Source: Thiomicrorhabdus sp041583835 (lineage in GTDB: Bacteria > Pseudomonadota > Gammaproteobacteria > Thiomicrospirales > Thiomicrospiraceae). Taken from it: a DNA stretch of 13,691 bases. Position 1 is the first letter of the stretch; each line of letters starts with the position of its first letter. The DNA is taken from NCBI RefSeq assembly GCF_041583835.1, contig NZ_JBFHFC010000035.1, positions 1-13,691 on the forward strand, given 5' to 3'. This document shows positions 1-6,825 of this stretch, one piece after another. Below the pieces are notes generated by a model. It ran no database searches. It worked only from the letters and a program-made list of their open reading frames with translations, and had not been told where the DNA came from. The translations under genes and the position numbers were made by a program.

Positions 1-1259
1 CCTCGCTTGTCGACATACAACTTTTCCATTGCCAAACCCGGCAAAGTGGTGACAGGAATCGATAACTTAGAAACCTCTAACGATAAGTTCTCCATAATCA
101 GGGTATCTACATTGATATCTCCCTCGATATTTTCAAGCGACAACTCCACCGAAGCCTCAAACAGCTGAGCGACATTCTCGTTCTTAAGAATGGCATGGAT
201 CATTTTCTTAAACGGTTCGATATTAAATTTTTGAGTTGTAAAGTGTAGATTTCTATTCGATGACAACGATAACTCAATCGGAGCGACGGTTTCGATATAC
301 TGATTATCCAACTGCACCCGGCTAGCTGAAAACAACCAATCACTTCCTTCCTGACTGTAGATCTGAGATTGGTTCTTCCACTCTAAATTGACGCCCAAAG
401 TTTTAGGCAACGCCTCTTCATTATCCGGCCAGCCCAATGCCTGTGCATACAGATCAATATTTAAATCCGACAGCAAGGCTTTAGAAAGTTTCCCTTTAAC
501 CTCAACGGTTAATTCACCGTCGGGCAAAACCTGGTGCCATTTATCCGGTAATAAATTCGCTAAATTTTTGAGACCCAACGGTTGAAAAGAGGTAAGCGAA
601 AATTGTCCCTGCTCAACCCCCCCCCATACATTAGGAAGAAACGACCCCTTGAACTGAAACAACTCATTTTTTAAATAAGAACCGTAAGAAAGACTTAAAT
701 CCGCTGCCAATGTCCAGCTAGCACCCTTGAAGGCCTGAAAAGTTTGTACATTCAATGTCGTAGGCACACCGTTCTGAGGAACGGATAAAGTTAAATCGAC
801 AATATCGACACGTTTCCAAAGCCGACTGATATTGAGACGTCGAATAGATTGTTCGACGGACTGCATAGAAATTAATGTCGTTGCATCCACCTCTTTCGGC
901 AAATCCGCTTTCGAGGAAAACTGCAACAAATTCAATCCGCGAATCTCTAGGAATTCACCCAAGCTCGCTCTAGGTATTAAAGGGGCAAACAAATTAAAAT
1001 CAAACGACAAACGCTCAGCCTCAACCTCAAAGGCTTCATGCTCAATCAACAGATCTTCGGCACTCAGCGTCACCCCCGACCAGTTTTGCTCAATTTTCAG
1101 GTTCTGGAATTCAATTTGACTTTGGGTAACACTTTCCACCACCGCACCAAACTGCTCAGGCGCCAATTGCGCCCAAGTTATCAACACGCGCACCACCACC
1201 AAATACGTTACAAACAACGCAAACAAGATTAACAATAGTTGCCGGGTACGCTTGATCAT
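1..1259 (-). CDS. yhdP: YhdP/AsmA-like envelope protein, N-terminal part (cut by window edge)
   Basis: Reading the minus strand from an ATG at 1259 gives 419 codons without a stop, running off the left edge, so the C-terminal majority is missing (E. coli YhdP has more than 1200 residues). The start reads MIKRTRQLLLILF, followed by one hydrophobic segment at about residues 7-30, as expected for a protein anchored in the inner membrane with a long periplasmic body. The rest is the beta-rich, weakly conserved sequence typical of the DUF3971/AsmA-like region. In E. coli, YhdP, TamB and YdbH are AsmA-like proteins implicated in carrying phospholipid from the inner to the outer membrane. The assignment rests on the N-terminal style and on position directly after maf-rng, the same order as in E. 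coli. The gap to the rng stop is 33 nt, and the in-frame codon TAA at 1275-1277 blocks a longer start. An AAGG lies about 13 nt before the ATG, so the ribosome site is weak. Nine consecutive G residues (617-625 on the plus strand as C) fall at codons 212-215. Confidence 0.85.
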   Translation of the reverse strand, partial: MIKRTRQLLLILFALFVTYLVVVRVLITWAQLAPEQFGAVVESVTQSQIEFQNLKIEQNWSGVTLSAEDLLIEHEAFEVEAERLSFDFNLFAPLIPRASLGEFLEIRGLNLLQFSSKADLPKEVDATTLISMQSVEQSIRRLNISRLWKRVDIVDLTLSVPQNGVPTTLNVQTFQAFKGASWTLAADLSLSYGSYLKNELFQFKGSFLPNVWGGVEQGQFSLTSFQPLGLKNLANLLPDKWHQVLPDGELTVEVKGKLSKALLSDLNIDLYAQALGWPDNEEALPKTLGVNLEWKNQSQIYSQEGSDWLFSASRVQLDNQYIETVAPIELSLSSNRNLHFTTQKFNIEPFKKMIHAILKNENVAQLFEASVELSLENIEGDINVDTLIMENLSLEVSKLSIPVTTLPGLAMEKLYVDKR

Positions 1260-1292
1260 GCCACACCAATTACCTTATCGAACATTACCGGA

Positions 1293-2765
1293 TTACATCA
1301 TCACAACATCGAATTGTTCTGCGGCATAAGTGCTTTCCGCCTGAAAACGAATACTTTTATCCAAAAACGCCTCCAGTTCCGCGACGCTGCTCGACTCTTC
1401 GTCCATAATTCTCGCCACCACACTCTCTGCCGCAATCACTCGATATTGCTTAGCATCAAAAGAGCGAGCCATACGGGTAATTTCTCTAAAAATTTCATAA
1501 GCGACAGTTTCCGCGGTCTTCACCGTTCCGCGCCCATTACACATAGGGCAAGGTTCACATAAAGTCCTTTCCAAACTTTCACGGGTTCGTTTCCGTGTCA
1601 TCTCGACCAAACCTAGATTTGAGATATTACTAATCGAGGTTTTAACCCGATCCTTTGCCAATTCTTTTTCCAAGGCAGATAGAACATGCGCCTTATGCTC
1701 TTCGGCCTCCATGTCGATAAAATCCAGAATAATAATTCCGCCGAGGTTTCTCAATCGCAATTGACGTGCAATCGCCTGCGTCGCCTCCAAATTGGTACGA
1801 TAAATCGTTTCTTCCAGATTTTTGTGCCCCACAAATGCACCGGTATTAACATCGATCGTCGCCATGGCCTCAGTCTGATCGATAATCAAATACCCACCGG
1901 ACTTTAAGTTGACGCGCTTTTCCAAGGCACCTTGAATCTCTTGTTCAATATTATAAAGATCGAAAATAGGCCGTTCTCCGGTATATAAACCAACCCGGTC
2001 GCCCAACTCCATCACATAGGTATCGACAAACTGCTTCATTTTTTGCAGTGTTTCCGTAGAGTCGACCCGAATCTTCTCGATACGATCAATCGGGATGTCA
2101 CGCATAATACGCAAATAAAGTGGCAAGTCTTCATAGATTATGCACGGCTTGCGGGCATTGCGCGCTTTCTCCTGCACATCTCGCCACAACCGCTGAAGAA
2201 AGATCATATCGGCACGCAACTCATGAAAATTAACGCCTTCGGCAACCGTCCTGACGATAAACCCACCTTCGGAATCTTTATATTCAGGAATCTGCTTCAT
2301 CAAGTCACGCAAACGCTCGCGCTCTTCACTCTGTTCGATTTTCTGAGACACGCCCAAGGCACGCTCATTCGGCATATAAACCACCATCCGCGACGGAATC
2401 GTCACCTGCATGGTAATACGGGCGCCTTTCGTACCCAAAGGATCCTTAACTACTTGCACCATGATCTTCTGACCTGGGCGCAGTAATTTAGCAATATCCT
2501 CGCACTCTTCTTCATCATCATGACCGACACTTTTTTGACAAACGTCCGATACATGTAAAAAAGCGGCCCGCTCCAACCCAATATTGACAAAGGCGGCTTG
2601 CATGCCAGGCAAAACGCGATCGACTTTACCGATATAAAGATTACCGACCAATCCGCGCTTATTACTTCTTTCTACCCAGATTTCCTGCAAAACTCCGTTT
2701 TCCACCCACGCCACACGCGTTTCATTCGGAGTAACGTTAACTAAAACTTTTTCTTCATTATGCAT
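1293..2765 (-). CDS. rng: Ribonuclease G
   Basis: The 490-residue product matches the usual RNase G length (489 in E. coli). RNase G is a cytoplasmic endoribonuclease of the RNase E/G family that matures the 5' end of 16S rRNA and cuts some mRNAs in AU-rich single-stranded regions. An S1-type RNA-binding domain is seen from about residue 38 to 120 (GNLYIGKVDRVLPGMQAAFV). The DNase I-like catalytic part holds the two metal-binding aspartates in TIDVNTG (D305) and ILDFIDM (D348). The zinc-link cysteines are in CEPCPMCNGRG (C406 and C409, with an extra C403). There is no long disordered C-terminal scaffold, which separates it from RNase E. The ATG at 2765 has AAAGG about 9 nt upstream. The start overlaps the end of maf by 8 nt, implying translational coupling, and yhdP follows 33 nt after the stop. 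The C-terminus ends in two Met codons before TAA. Nothing is missing. Confidence 0.97.
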   Translation of the reverse strand: MHNEEKVLVNVTPNETRVAWVENGVLQEIWVERSNKRGLVGNLYIGKVDRVLPGMQAAFVNIGLERAAFLHVSDVCQKSVGHDDEEECEDIAKLLRPGQKIMVQVVKDPLGTKGARITMQVTIPSRMVVYMPNERALGVSQKIEQSEERERLRDLMKQIPEYKDSEGGFIVRTVAEGVNFHELRADMIFLQRLWRDVQEKARNARKPCIIYEDLPLYLRIMRDIPIDRIEKIRVDSTETLQKMKQFVDTYVMELGDRVGLYTGERPIFDLYNIEQEIQGALEKRVNLKSGGYLIIDQTEAMATIDVNTGAFVGHKNLEETIYRTNLEATQAIARQLRLRNLGGIIILDFIDMEAEEHKAHVLSALEKELAKDRVKTSISNISNLGLVEMTRKRTRESLERTLCEPCPMCNGRGTVKTAETVAYEIFREITRMARSFDAKQYRVIAAESVVARIMDEESSSVAELEAFLDKSIRFQAESTYAAEQFDVVMM

Positions 2766-3375
2766 CTTGAATGCCTTTAAACTTTTCTAGATAACCCGAG
2801 ACCGTTAAGAGTTGATCCAACTCGAATAGCGGCAACCCCATTACCCCTGAATAACTACCTGAAATTTTCTCTATAAATCGTGCACCCAAACCTTGAATTG
2901 CATAACTGCCGGCTTTACCTTCCGGCTCACCGCTTTGCCAATAAGCATGAATTTCGTCTTCCGACAAATCCCTAAAAGACACTAACGTTTGATTCAAGGC
3001 TGAAAAAACTTCGCCGTCATAAACGACTGAAACCGAGGACAAAACCGTATGCGTTTTTCCGGCCAATAAACGTAACATTCGATGGGCATCCGCTTCGTTC
3101 TTAGGTTTACCGAAAACTTTGCCGTCTAGGACGACTGCAGTATCCCCGCCAATAACCCAAATCTTTTTACCCGCTACTTTATTGAAGCCAGAAAGCGCTT
3201 TTTCAATTGCAATTCGACGCACGTAAGACTCCGGACTTTCGTGCGGCAATGCCACCTCTTCCACCGGTGCATTGATCACTTCAAACTCTAAGTTCAATTG
3301 ATGTAACAATTCCTGCCTACGCGGGGAACCCGATGCCAGATAAAGTAATTTGGCTTCATTCATCCGTGTTTTCAT
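2758..3375 (-). CDS. maf: Maf-like nucleotide pyrophosphatase (YhdE type)
   Basis: Maf proteins hydrolyse nucleoside triphosphates to monophosphate and pyrophosphate in the cytoplasm. The YhdE branch prefers dTTP and UTP and may act as a house-cleaning enzyme that also restrains cell division. The 205-residue product shows the family marks: LYLASGSPRRQELL near the N-terminus (SGSPRR at 15-20), the conserved acid in GGDTAV (77-81), the KP pair at 90-91, SGEPEGKAGSYAIQG at 148-162, and the terminal GSYSGVMGLPL. The ALP-like spacing and the LYLASGSPRR opening fit YhdE better than the YceF branch. Met5 gives MNEAKLLYLASG, closer to the usual family length, so the true start could be at 3363 rather than 3375; neither has a strong ribosome site. 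It is first in the maf-rng-yhdP cluster and its stop lies inside the rng start region. The upstream 100 nt are shared with a divergent HIT gene. Confidence 0.95.
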   Translation of the reverse strand: MKTRMNEAKLLYLASGSPRRQELLHQLNLEFEVINAPVEEVALPHESPESYVRRIAIEKALSGFNKVAGKKIWVIGGDTAVVLDGKVFGKPKNEADAHRMLRLLAGKTHTVLSSVSVVYDGEVFSALNQTLVSFRDLSEDEIHAYWQSGEPEGKAGSYAIQGLGARFIEKISGSYSGVMGLPLFELDQLLTVSGYLEKFKGIQDA

Positions 3376-3475
3376 AAAATTCTGCTATTATTTAATCTTA
3401 ATTATCTGCTCATTCTAACCCGTAAATACGTCGAATGGGCGTTTTAGAAAACGTTTTATAACAAAGCGAATTTAT
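3376..3475. promoter_or_regulatory. Divergent promoter region between maf and the HIT gene
   Basis: This 100-nt AT-rich stretch separates the maf start (minus) from the HIT start (plus) and must carry the promoters of both. Toward HIT, TATAAC at 3457-3462 matches the -10 consensus at five of six positions, but no good -35 lies 16-18 nt upstream and the implied leader is only a few bases. Toward maf, the minus strand has TAGAAT (3412-3417) and GATAAT (3401-3406), each five of six to the -10 consensus, again without a clear -35. The heptamer CGTTTTA occurs twice, at 3440-3446 and 3452-3458, 12 nt apart, forming overlapping palindromes CGTTTTAGAAAACG and AAAACGTTTT. That could be an operator or simply AT-rich promoter sequence. 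Confidence 0.4.
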
Positions 3476-3886
3476 ATGGACATCATTCTGCCAAATCACT
3501 CTCCCGAATTATTAGAATCCACATTTGACGCCGTATATCTATACGACCACCCGCTCTTTTCATTAATGGCAGAAAAAACTGTAATGCCGTGGTTTTTAGT
3601 TGTCCCCAAAAAACAACTGAATGCGAATGACGATTTAAATTACGTGCAACAACTCTACGGAGAAATCTATCGCCTGATCGGCTTCATTCAGCAGAATAAC
3701 ATCGGCCAACATTTCAATATCGCCAAAATTGGCAACAAGAATCCGAACCAGCATATTCATTTGATTTTTAGAGAAGAGAGTGACGAGGTGTGGCCGGATG
3801 CAGTCTGGTGTCATGAACCACTAACCGCTTCTGATGAAACGCCGGAACGTCTTAAAACCGCGCTAGCGCCTTTTTTTGAAAGTTAA
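3476..3886 (+). CDS. HIT-family nucleotide hydrolase/transferase-like protein
   Basis: This 136-residue cytoplasmic protein has the HIT fold signature. The beta-strand WFLVVPKK (39-46) is followed by a helix, then FNIAKIGNKNPNQHIHLIFR, where H93 and H95 occupy the first two positions of the HxHxHxx motif. By family knowledge H95 would be the nucleophile that forms the nucleotidyl intermediate. The third position is Ile97 instead of His. As I recall, many proteobacterial HIT proteins ending in a WPGPVWG-like segment have the same feature, and the matching segment here is WPDAVWC (106-112). HIT proteins of this kind act on diadenosine polyphosphates or nucleoside phosphoramidates, but the substrate cannot be read from sequence. 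It is the only plus-strand gene: divergent from maf and convergent with the FAD/Fe-S dehydrogenase, so probably monocistronic. The ribosome site before the ATG is poor (AAAGCGAA at best). Confidence 0.88.
   Translation: MDIILPNHSPELLESTFDAVYLYDHPLFSLMAEKTVMPWFLVVPKKQLNANDDLNYVQQLYGEIYRLIGFIQQNNIGQHFNIAKIGNKNPNQHIHLIFREESDEVWPDAVWCHEPLTASDETPERLKTALAPFFES
3854..3877. terminator. Possible weak bidirectional terminator in the HIT gene end
   Basis: An A4 run (3854-3857), the perfect palindrome GCGCTAGCGC (3860-3869) and a T7 run (3871-3877) lie in order, so either strand shows a GC-rich hairpin followed by a T tract. The stem is only three G:C pairs plus A:T pairs across a small mismatch, which is weak. 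It lies in the last codons of the HIT gene and about 40 nt past the stop of the convergent dehydrogenase gene. A second small inverted repeat, ATTCGA-CAGA-TCGAAT, lies at 3895-3910 between the two stop codons but has no T tract. Confidence 0.25.
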
Positions 3887-3916
3887 GTAAACTTATTCGA
3901 CAGATCGAATTCCACG

Positions 3917-6727
3917 TTACAGAACTCGATCGAAAACCTGGGCAATATGAAGAGTTGAATGTCGACCTAAGTCCTCTAACTGATGGCGGCAACTGGTGCC
4001 GGTAGCGACAATCAAATCCTCAGCCCGGGCTTTTTCAAGCGTCGGCAATAAAACCTGCCCGGCGATGGTTTTTGAGACTTCATAATGCTTGTAACCGAAC
4101 TCGCCTGACATACCGCAACACCCGGACGGAATCATTTCAGCTTCCACTCCCGGTATCAACCCTAACGCCTTGGCGCTGTCGGCCGGTTTTGCCAATGCCT
4201 TTTGATGGCAGTGCACATGCAGCCAGACCTTATTTTTAAGTTCCTTCAACTCCGGAACAAGGGAACGTTCGGACAAATCAAGCATCAACTCCTCATAAGA
4301 CTTAACCTGACTCAACAAGGCTTCACAACAGGCCTGCTGAGTTTCAGGAATGTCGTTTTTCAATAAGTCTTTCGCCTCATCTCGCCAAACCAGCAACTCA
4401 GAAGGCTCGATGCCAACAATATAATCACCAGGCTGCCAGTTGTTCAGCAATGACACCATTTTCTGAAGCGCCCGTTTTGCTTCAGGCAACAGCCCCTTGC
4501 TGATCAAAGCGCGCGGAGACGCCTGCAAAAACACCGGCTCCACGTGCAATCCCATTTTTTGCAGACTGTTTAAAACGGCTTGACCGACTTTCGGCTCCTG
4601 ATACTGACTGAATAAGTCACACAATACCCAAACATTGGCTGATGTGGATTGTTTTTCTGAGGCCGGTTGCACACTCCACCAATCCATCAGACTTTGAGAA
4701 TGCGCTTTCGGAAGACTTCTGCGCTTATCAATCCCAAATAATGCCTTTACTAAAGAATTGGATTGGACCGCATTAAAAACGCCCGGAAAGCTTTGCCCTA
4801 AACGCAACAGGCCTGCATAATGTTTCAACGCCCATGCGCTTGCATCCCAAGGGCTGCGGGTTTGATGCAACACTTCCGCTTTAAGACGCGCCATATCGAC
4901 ATTGGCCGGGCACTCGGTTTTGCAGCCTTTACACCCCAGACACAGCTCCAACGCATCCTGCAATTCAGAATCCCGCAAAGCCTTTCGCGGATCAGGTTCG
5001 GTCAACGCATATCTCAAAAGATTGCTTCGCCCGCGTGTTGAATAATTTTCTTCGCGCGTCGCCTGGTACGAAGGGCACATTACTCCACGCCCGGCCGATT
5101 TCCGGCAGGCGGCCGCACCGTTGCATTTTTCCACCGCATCCATTAAAGACAGATCTTTCGACCAATCAAATGCCGTGGACAACAACTCTTTAGGCTGGCG
5201 ATCGGCGCGCAAATTTTCGGTGATAGCAGCGTCGCCAATGATGACTCCCGGATTAAGCAGGTTATGCGGATCAAACGCGCGCTTCACTTCCAACAGATAA
5301 GCATATACCTGCTCACCAACCTGCTCCTTCAAAAACGGGGCACGGATCCTTCCATCGCCGTGCTCGCCGGACAAAGCACCGCGATATTTCTTAACCAATT
5401 TAGAGTTACGCTCGGCAATCGTCCGAAACAACCGTTTGCCTTCTTCAGTCGCCAAATCCAGTTCCGGGCGGATATGAATCAACCCAACCGATGCATGACC
5501 GTAATAAACACACCCCACTTCCAACTCGGCCATCAACGCCTGGACATCCTGAAAGTAATCGAACAAGGAATGAACCGGAACGGCTGCGTCTTCAATCACA
5601 GCCACTGCCTTCTTACGGGTTACCTTACCCATAAGCATCCCTAGGCCTGCCTTGCGAACCTCCCATACTTTGGAAGAATCCTCTGGGTTGATAATCGACG
5701 CAGAATAGGCACCCTTCTCAAGCAACCAGGCCTGCAGGGATTTCAAACGGTTTTCGAGTTCCGCTTTTGATTCGTCAAACAGTTCAATAACGAGCACTGC
5801 CTGAGGGTCGCCATCAATCCAAAAACGGTTTTGCTGCTGCTGGCGATTGGCTTTGGTTCCATCCAGCGTCGGCTTATCGATCAACTCGATTGCAGCCGGT
5901 TCAAACTCCAACAATCTCGGCACGATCTTCATGGCACTTTCGACAGAACCGAAATGCGCACAAATCAATTGGCGATGCTTCGGCAACTCAACCAGATTCA
6001 GACAGGCCTGTTTGATGACAGCCAAGGTTCCTTCGCTACCACAGATCAATGGAGCCAGATTGAACGGTTTGCCTTTTGGATTGAATGGTTGATGGTGACG
6101 ATAAATCTCATCCAACGCATAGCCTGTATTACGACGCTTGATGGATGGATGTGGGAAATGTTCCAGAATATCTTTGCCGTGGCGTTCCAGAAGATTGAAC
6201 ACGGTACGGTAAATATTACCTTCAAAGTCCTGTTGTTCGAGCTTATCCTGAAGCATGATTTCGGAGAGAGGCTCAAAGGTGGTTTGCGAACCGTCTGCCA
6301 GAATGACGTCGATGGACTTTACATGTTCTCGAGTAGTGCCGTAATAAACAGAGTAAGAACCGCAGGAGTTGTTACCGATCATGCCGCCAATCATGGCGCG
6401 ATTAGAAGTTGAGGTATCCGGAGCAAAGCACAAACCGTCCGCTCGAACTAAATCATTTAAATCGTCCTGAATTACACCTGGCTCAACATCAATCTCTTTC
6501 TCTTCCGGACGGTAATCGATCACGCGCGTCAAATGCTTGGATACATCAATCAAGGTTCCGGAGCCGATCGCCTGCCCGCCCAAAGAAGTTCCGCCGGCGC
6601 GCAGGGTGATAGATTGACGACTCAGTAGCGAAGCTTTGACAACGTCAAGAAGAACATTCTGAGTCTCAGGCGTTACAGTTTGAAGAGCTTTAATCTCAAA
6701 TATGGAAGCATCATTTGACACGTGCAT
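3917..6727 (-). CDS. FAD-binding and Fe-S D-2-hydroxyacid dehydrogenase (GlcD-GlcF fusion type, YdiJ-like)
   Basis: This 936-residue protein joins a flavin oxidase half to a ferredoxin/CCG half, as in E. coli YdiJ (1018 residues) and relatives. The N-terminal FAD domain (about 15-240) carries LRAGGTSLGGQA, the PDTSTSNRAMIGGMIGNNSCG segment near 103-123 and CGSEGTLAV. The FAD-oxidase C-terminal domain (about 245-495) ends with the conserved SGEHGDGR (453-460) and DPHNLLNPG. Cysteines C535, C541 and C551 with CPSYQATREE, then CLGCKGCKTECP (C596, C599, C602, C606), make two [4Fe-4S] sites. The C-terminal CCG domain shows HVHCHQKAL and SGCCGMSGEFGY. The family oxidises D-2-hydroxyacids such as D-lactate, glycolate or D-2-hydroxyglutarate and passes electrons to a quinone or similar acceptor; the substrate here is unknown. 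The protein starts about where the FAD domain begins, so an N-terminal leader of some tens of residues seen in relatives is absent. The ATG at 6727 has AAGAG 9 nt upstream and an in-frame TGA at 6758-6760, which supports this start. Confidence 0.93.
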   Translation of the reverse strand: MHVSNDASIFEIKALQTVTPETQNVLLDVVKASLLSRQSITLRAGGTSLGGQAIGSGTLIDVSKHLTRVIDYRPEEKEIDVEPGVIQDDLNDLVRADGLCFAPDTSTSNRAMIGGMIGNNSCGSYSVYYGTTREHVKSIDVILADGSQTTFEPLSEIMLQDKLEQQDFEGNIYRTVFNLLERHGKDILEHFPHPSIKRRNTGYALDEIYRHHQPFNPKGKPFNLAPLICGSEGTLAVIKQACLNLVELPKHRQLICAHFGSVESAMKIVPRLLEFEPAAIELIDKPTLDGTKANRQQQQNRFWIDGDPQAVLVIELFDESKAELENRLKSLQAWLLEKGAYSASIINPEDSSKVWEVRKAGLGMLMGKVTRKKAVAVIEDAAVPVHSLFDYFQDVQALMAELEVGCVYYGHASVGLIHIRPELDLATEEGKRLFRTIAERNSKLVKKYRGALSGEHGDGRIRAPFLKEQVGEQVYAYLLEVKRAFDPHNLLNPGVIIGDAAITENLRADRQPKELLSTAFDWSKDLSLMDAVEKCNGAAACRKSAGRGVMCPSYQATREENYSTRGRSNLLRYALTEPDPRKALRDSELQDALELCLGCKGCKTECPANVDMARLKAEVLHQTRSPWDASAWALKHYAGLLRLGQSFPGVFNAVQSNSLVKALFGIDKRRSLPKAHSQSLMDWWSVQPASEKQSTSANVWVLCDLFSQYQEPKVGQAVLNSLQKMGLHVEPVFLQASPRALISKGLLPEAKRALQKMVSLLNNWQPGDYIVGIEPSELLVWRDEAKDLLKNDIPETQQACCEALLSQVKSYEELMLDLSERSLVPELKELKNKVWLHVHCHQKALAKPADSAKALGLIPGVEAEMIPSGCCGMSGEFGYKHYEVSKTIAGQVLLPTLEKARAEDLIVATGTSCRHQLEDLGRHSTLHIAQVFDRVL

Positions 6728-6825
6728 TTCTATATCTCTTAACCATATTGTAAAAAATCATGAACTACACTTTTATGTACAAATAAACCATTTGACTCAA
6801 TGCTTCATACCGAGGATTCCTGACC
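6728..6825 (-). promoter_or_regulatory. Intergenic region with candidate promoter for the FAD/Fe-S dehydrogenase
   Basis: These 98 nt separate the last polysaccharide-locus gene from the dehydrogenase gene on the same strand. On the minus strand, TTGAGT (6795-6800) and CATAAA (6772-6777) are 17 nt apart, each matching the sigma-70 consensus at four of six positions, and the ATG lies 44 nt further on. TACAAT (6745-6750 region) is a better -10 but too close to the start to leave a leader and lacks a -35. A 4-bp GAGG/CCTC inverted repeat follows the upstream stop codon without a T tract, so I see no convincing terminator for the upstream operon. Confidence 0.3.

Noticed and set aside
388..1232. 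Several short plus-strand frames (388-585, 832-1119, 1038-1232)
   Set aside because: They overlap the continuous minus-strand YhdP-like frame, which has a plausible membrane anchor and gene context; the plus-strand frames are shadows.
2043..2486. Plus-strand open frame of 147 codons
   Set aside because: It lies opposite the conserved catalytic region of rng, and its translation has low-complexity basic character with no recognisable domain.
3859..3870. The palindrome GCGCTAGCGC as a stand-alone operator
   Set aside because: It is inside the coding end of the HIT gene and better read as part of a weak terminator-like hairpin or as chance from GCG-CTA-GCG codons.
5831..6412. Long plus-strand open frame of 193 codons
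   Set aside because: It lies wholly opposite the dehydrogenase gene, has no family-like motif and no ribosome site; it is an antisense shadow of a high-confidence gene.
6772..6800. TTGACTCAA and TTTAT...ATAAA inverted repeats as a riboswitch or attachment site
   Set aside because: The arms are only 4-5 nt and AT-rich, they overlap a simple promoter candidate, and no mobile-element gene is nearby.
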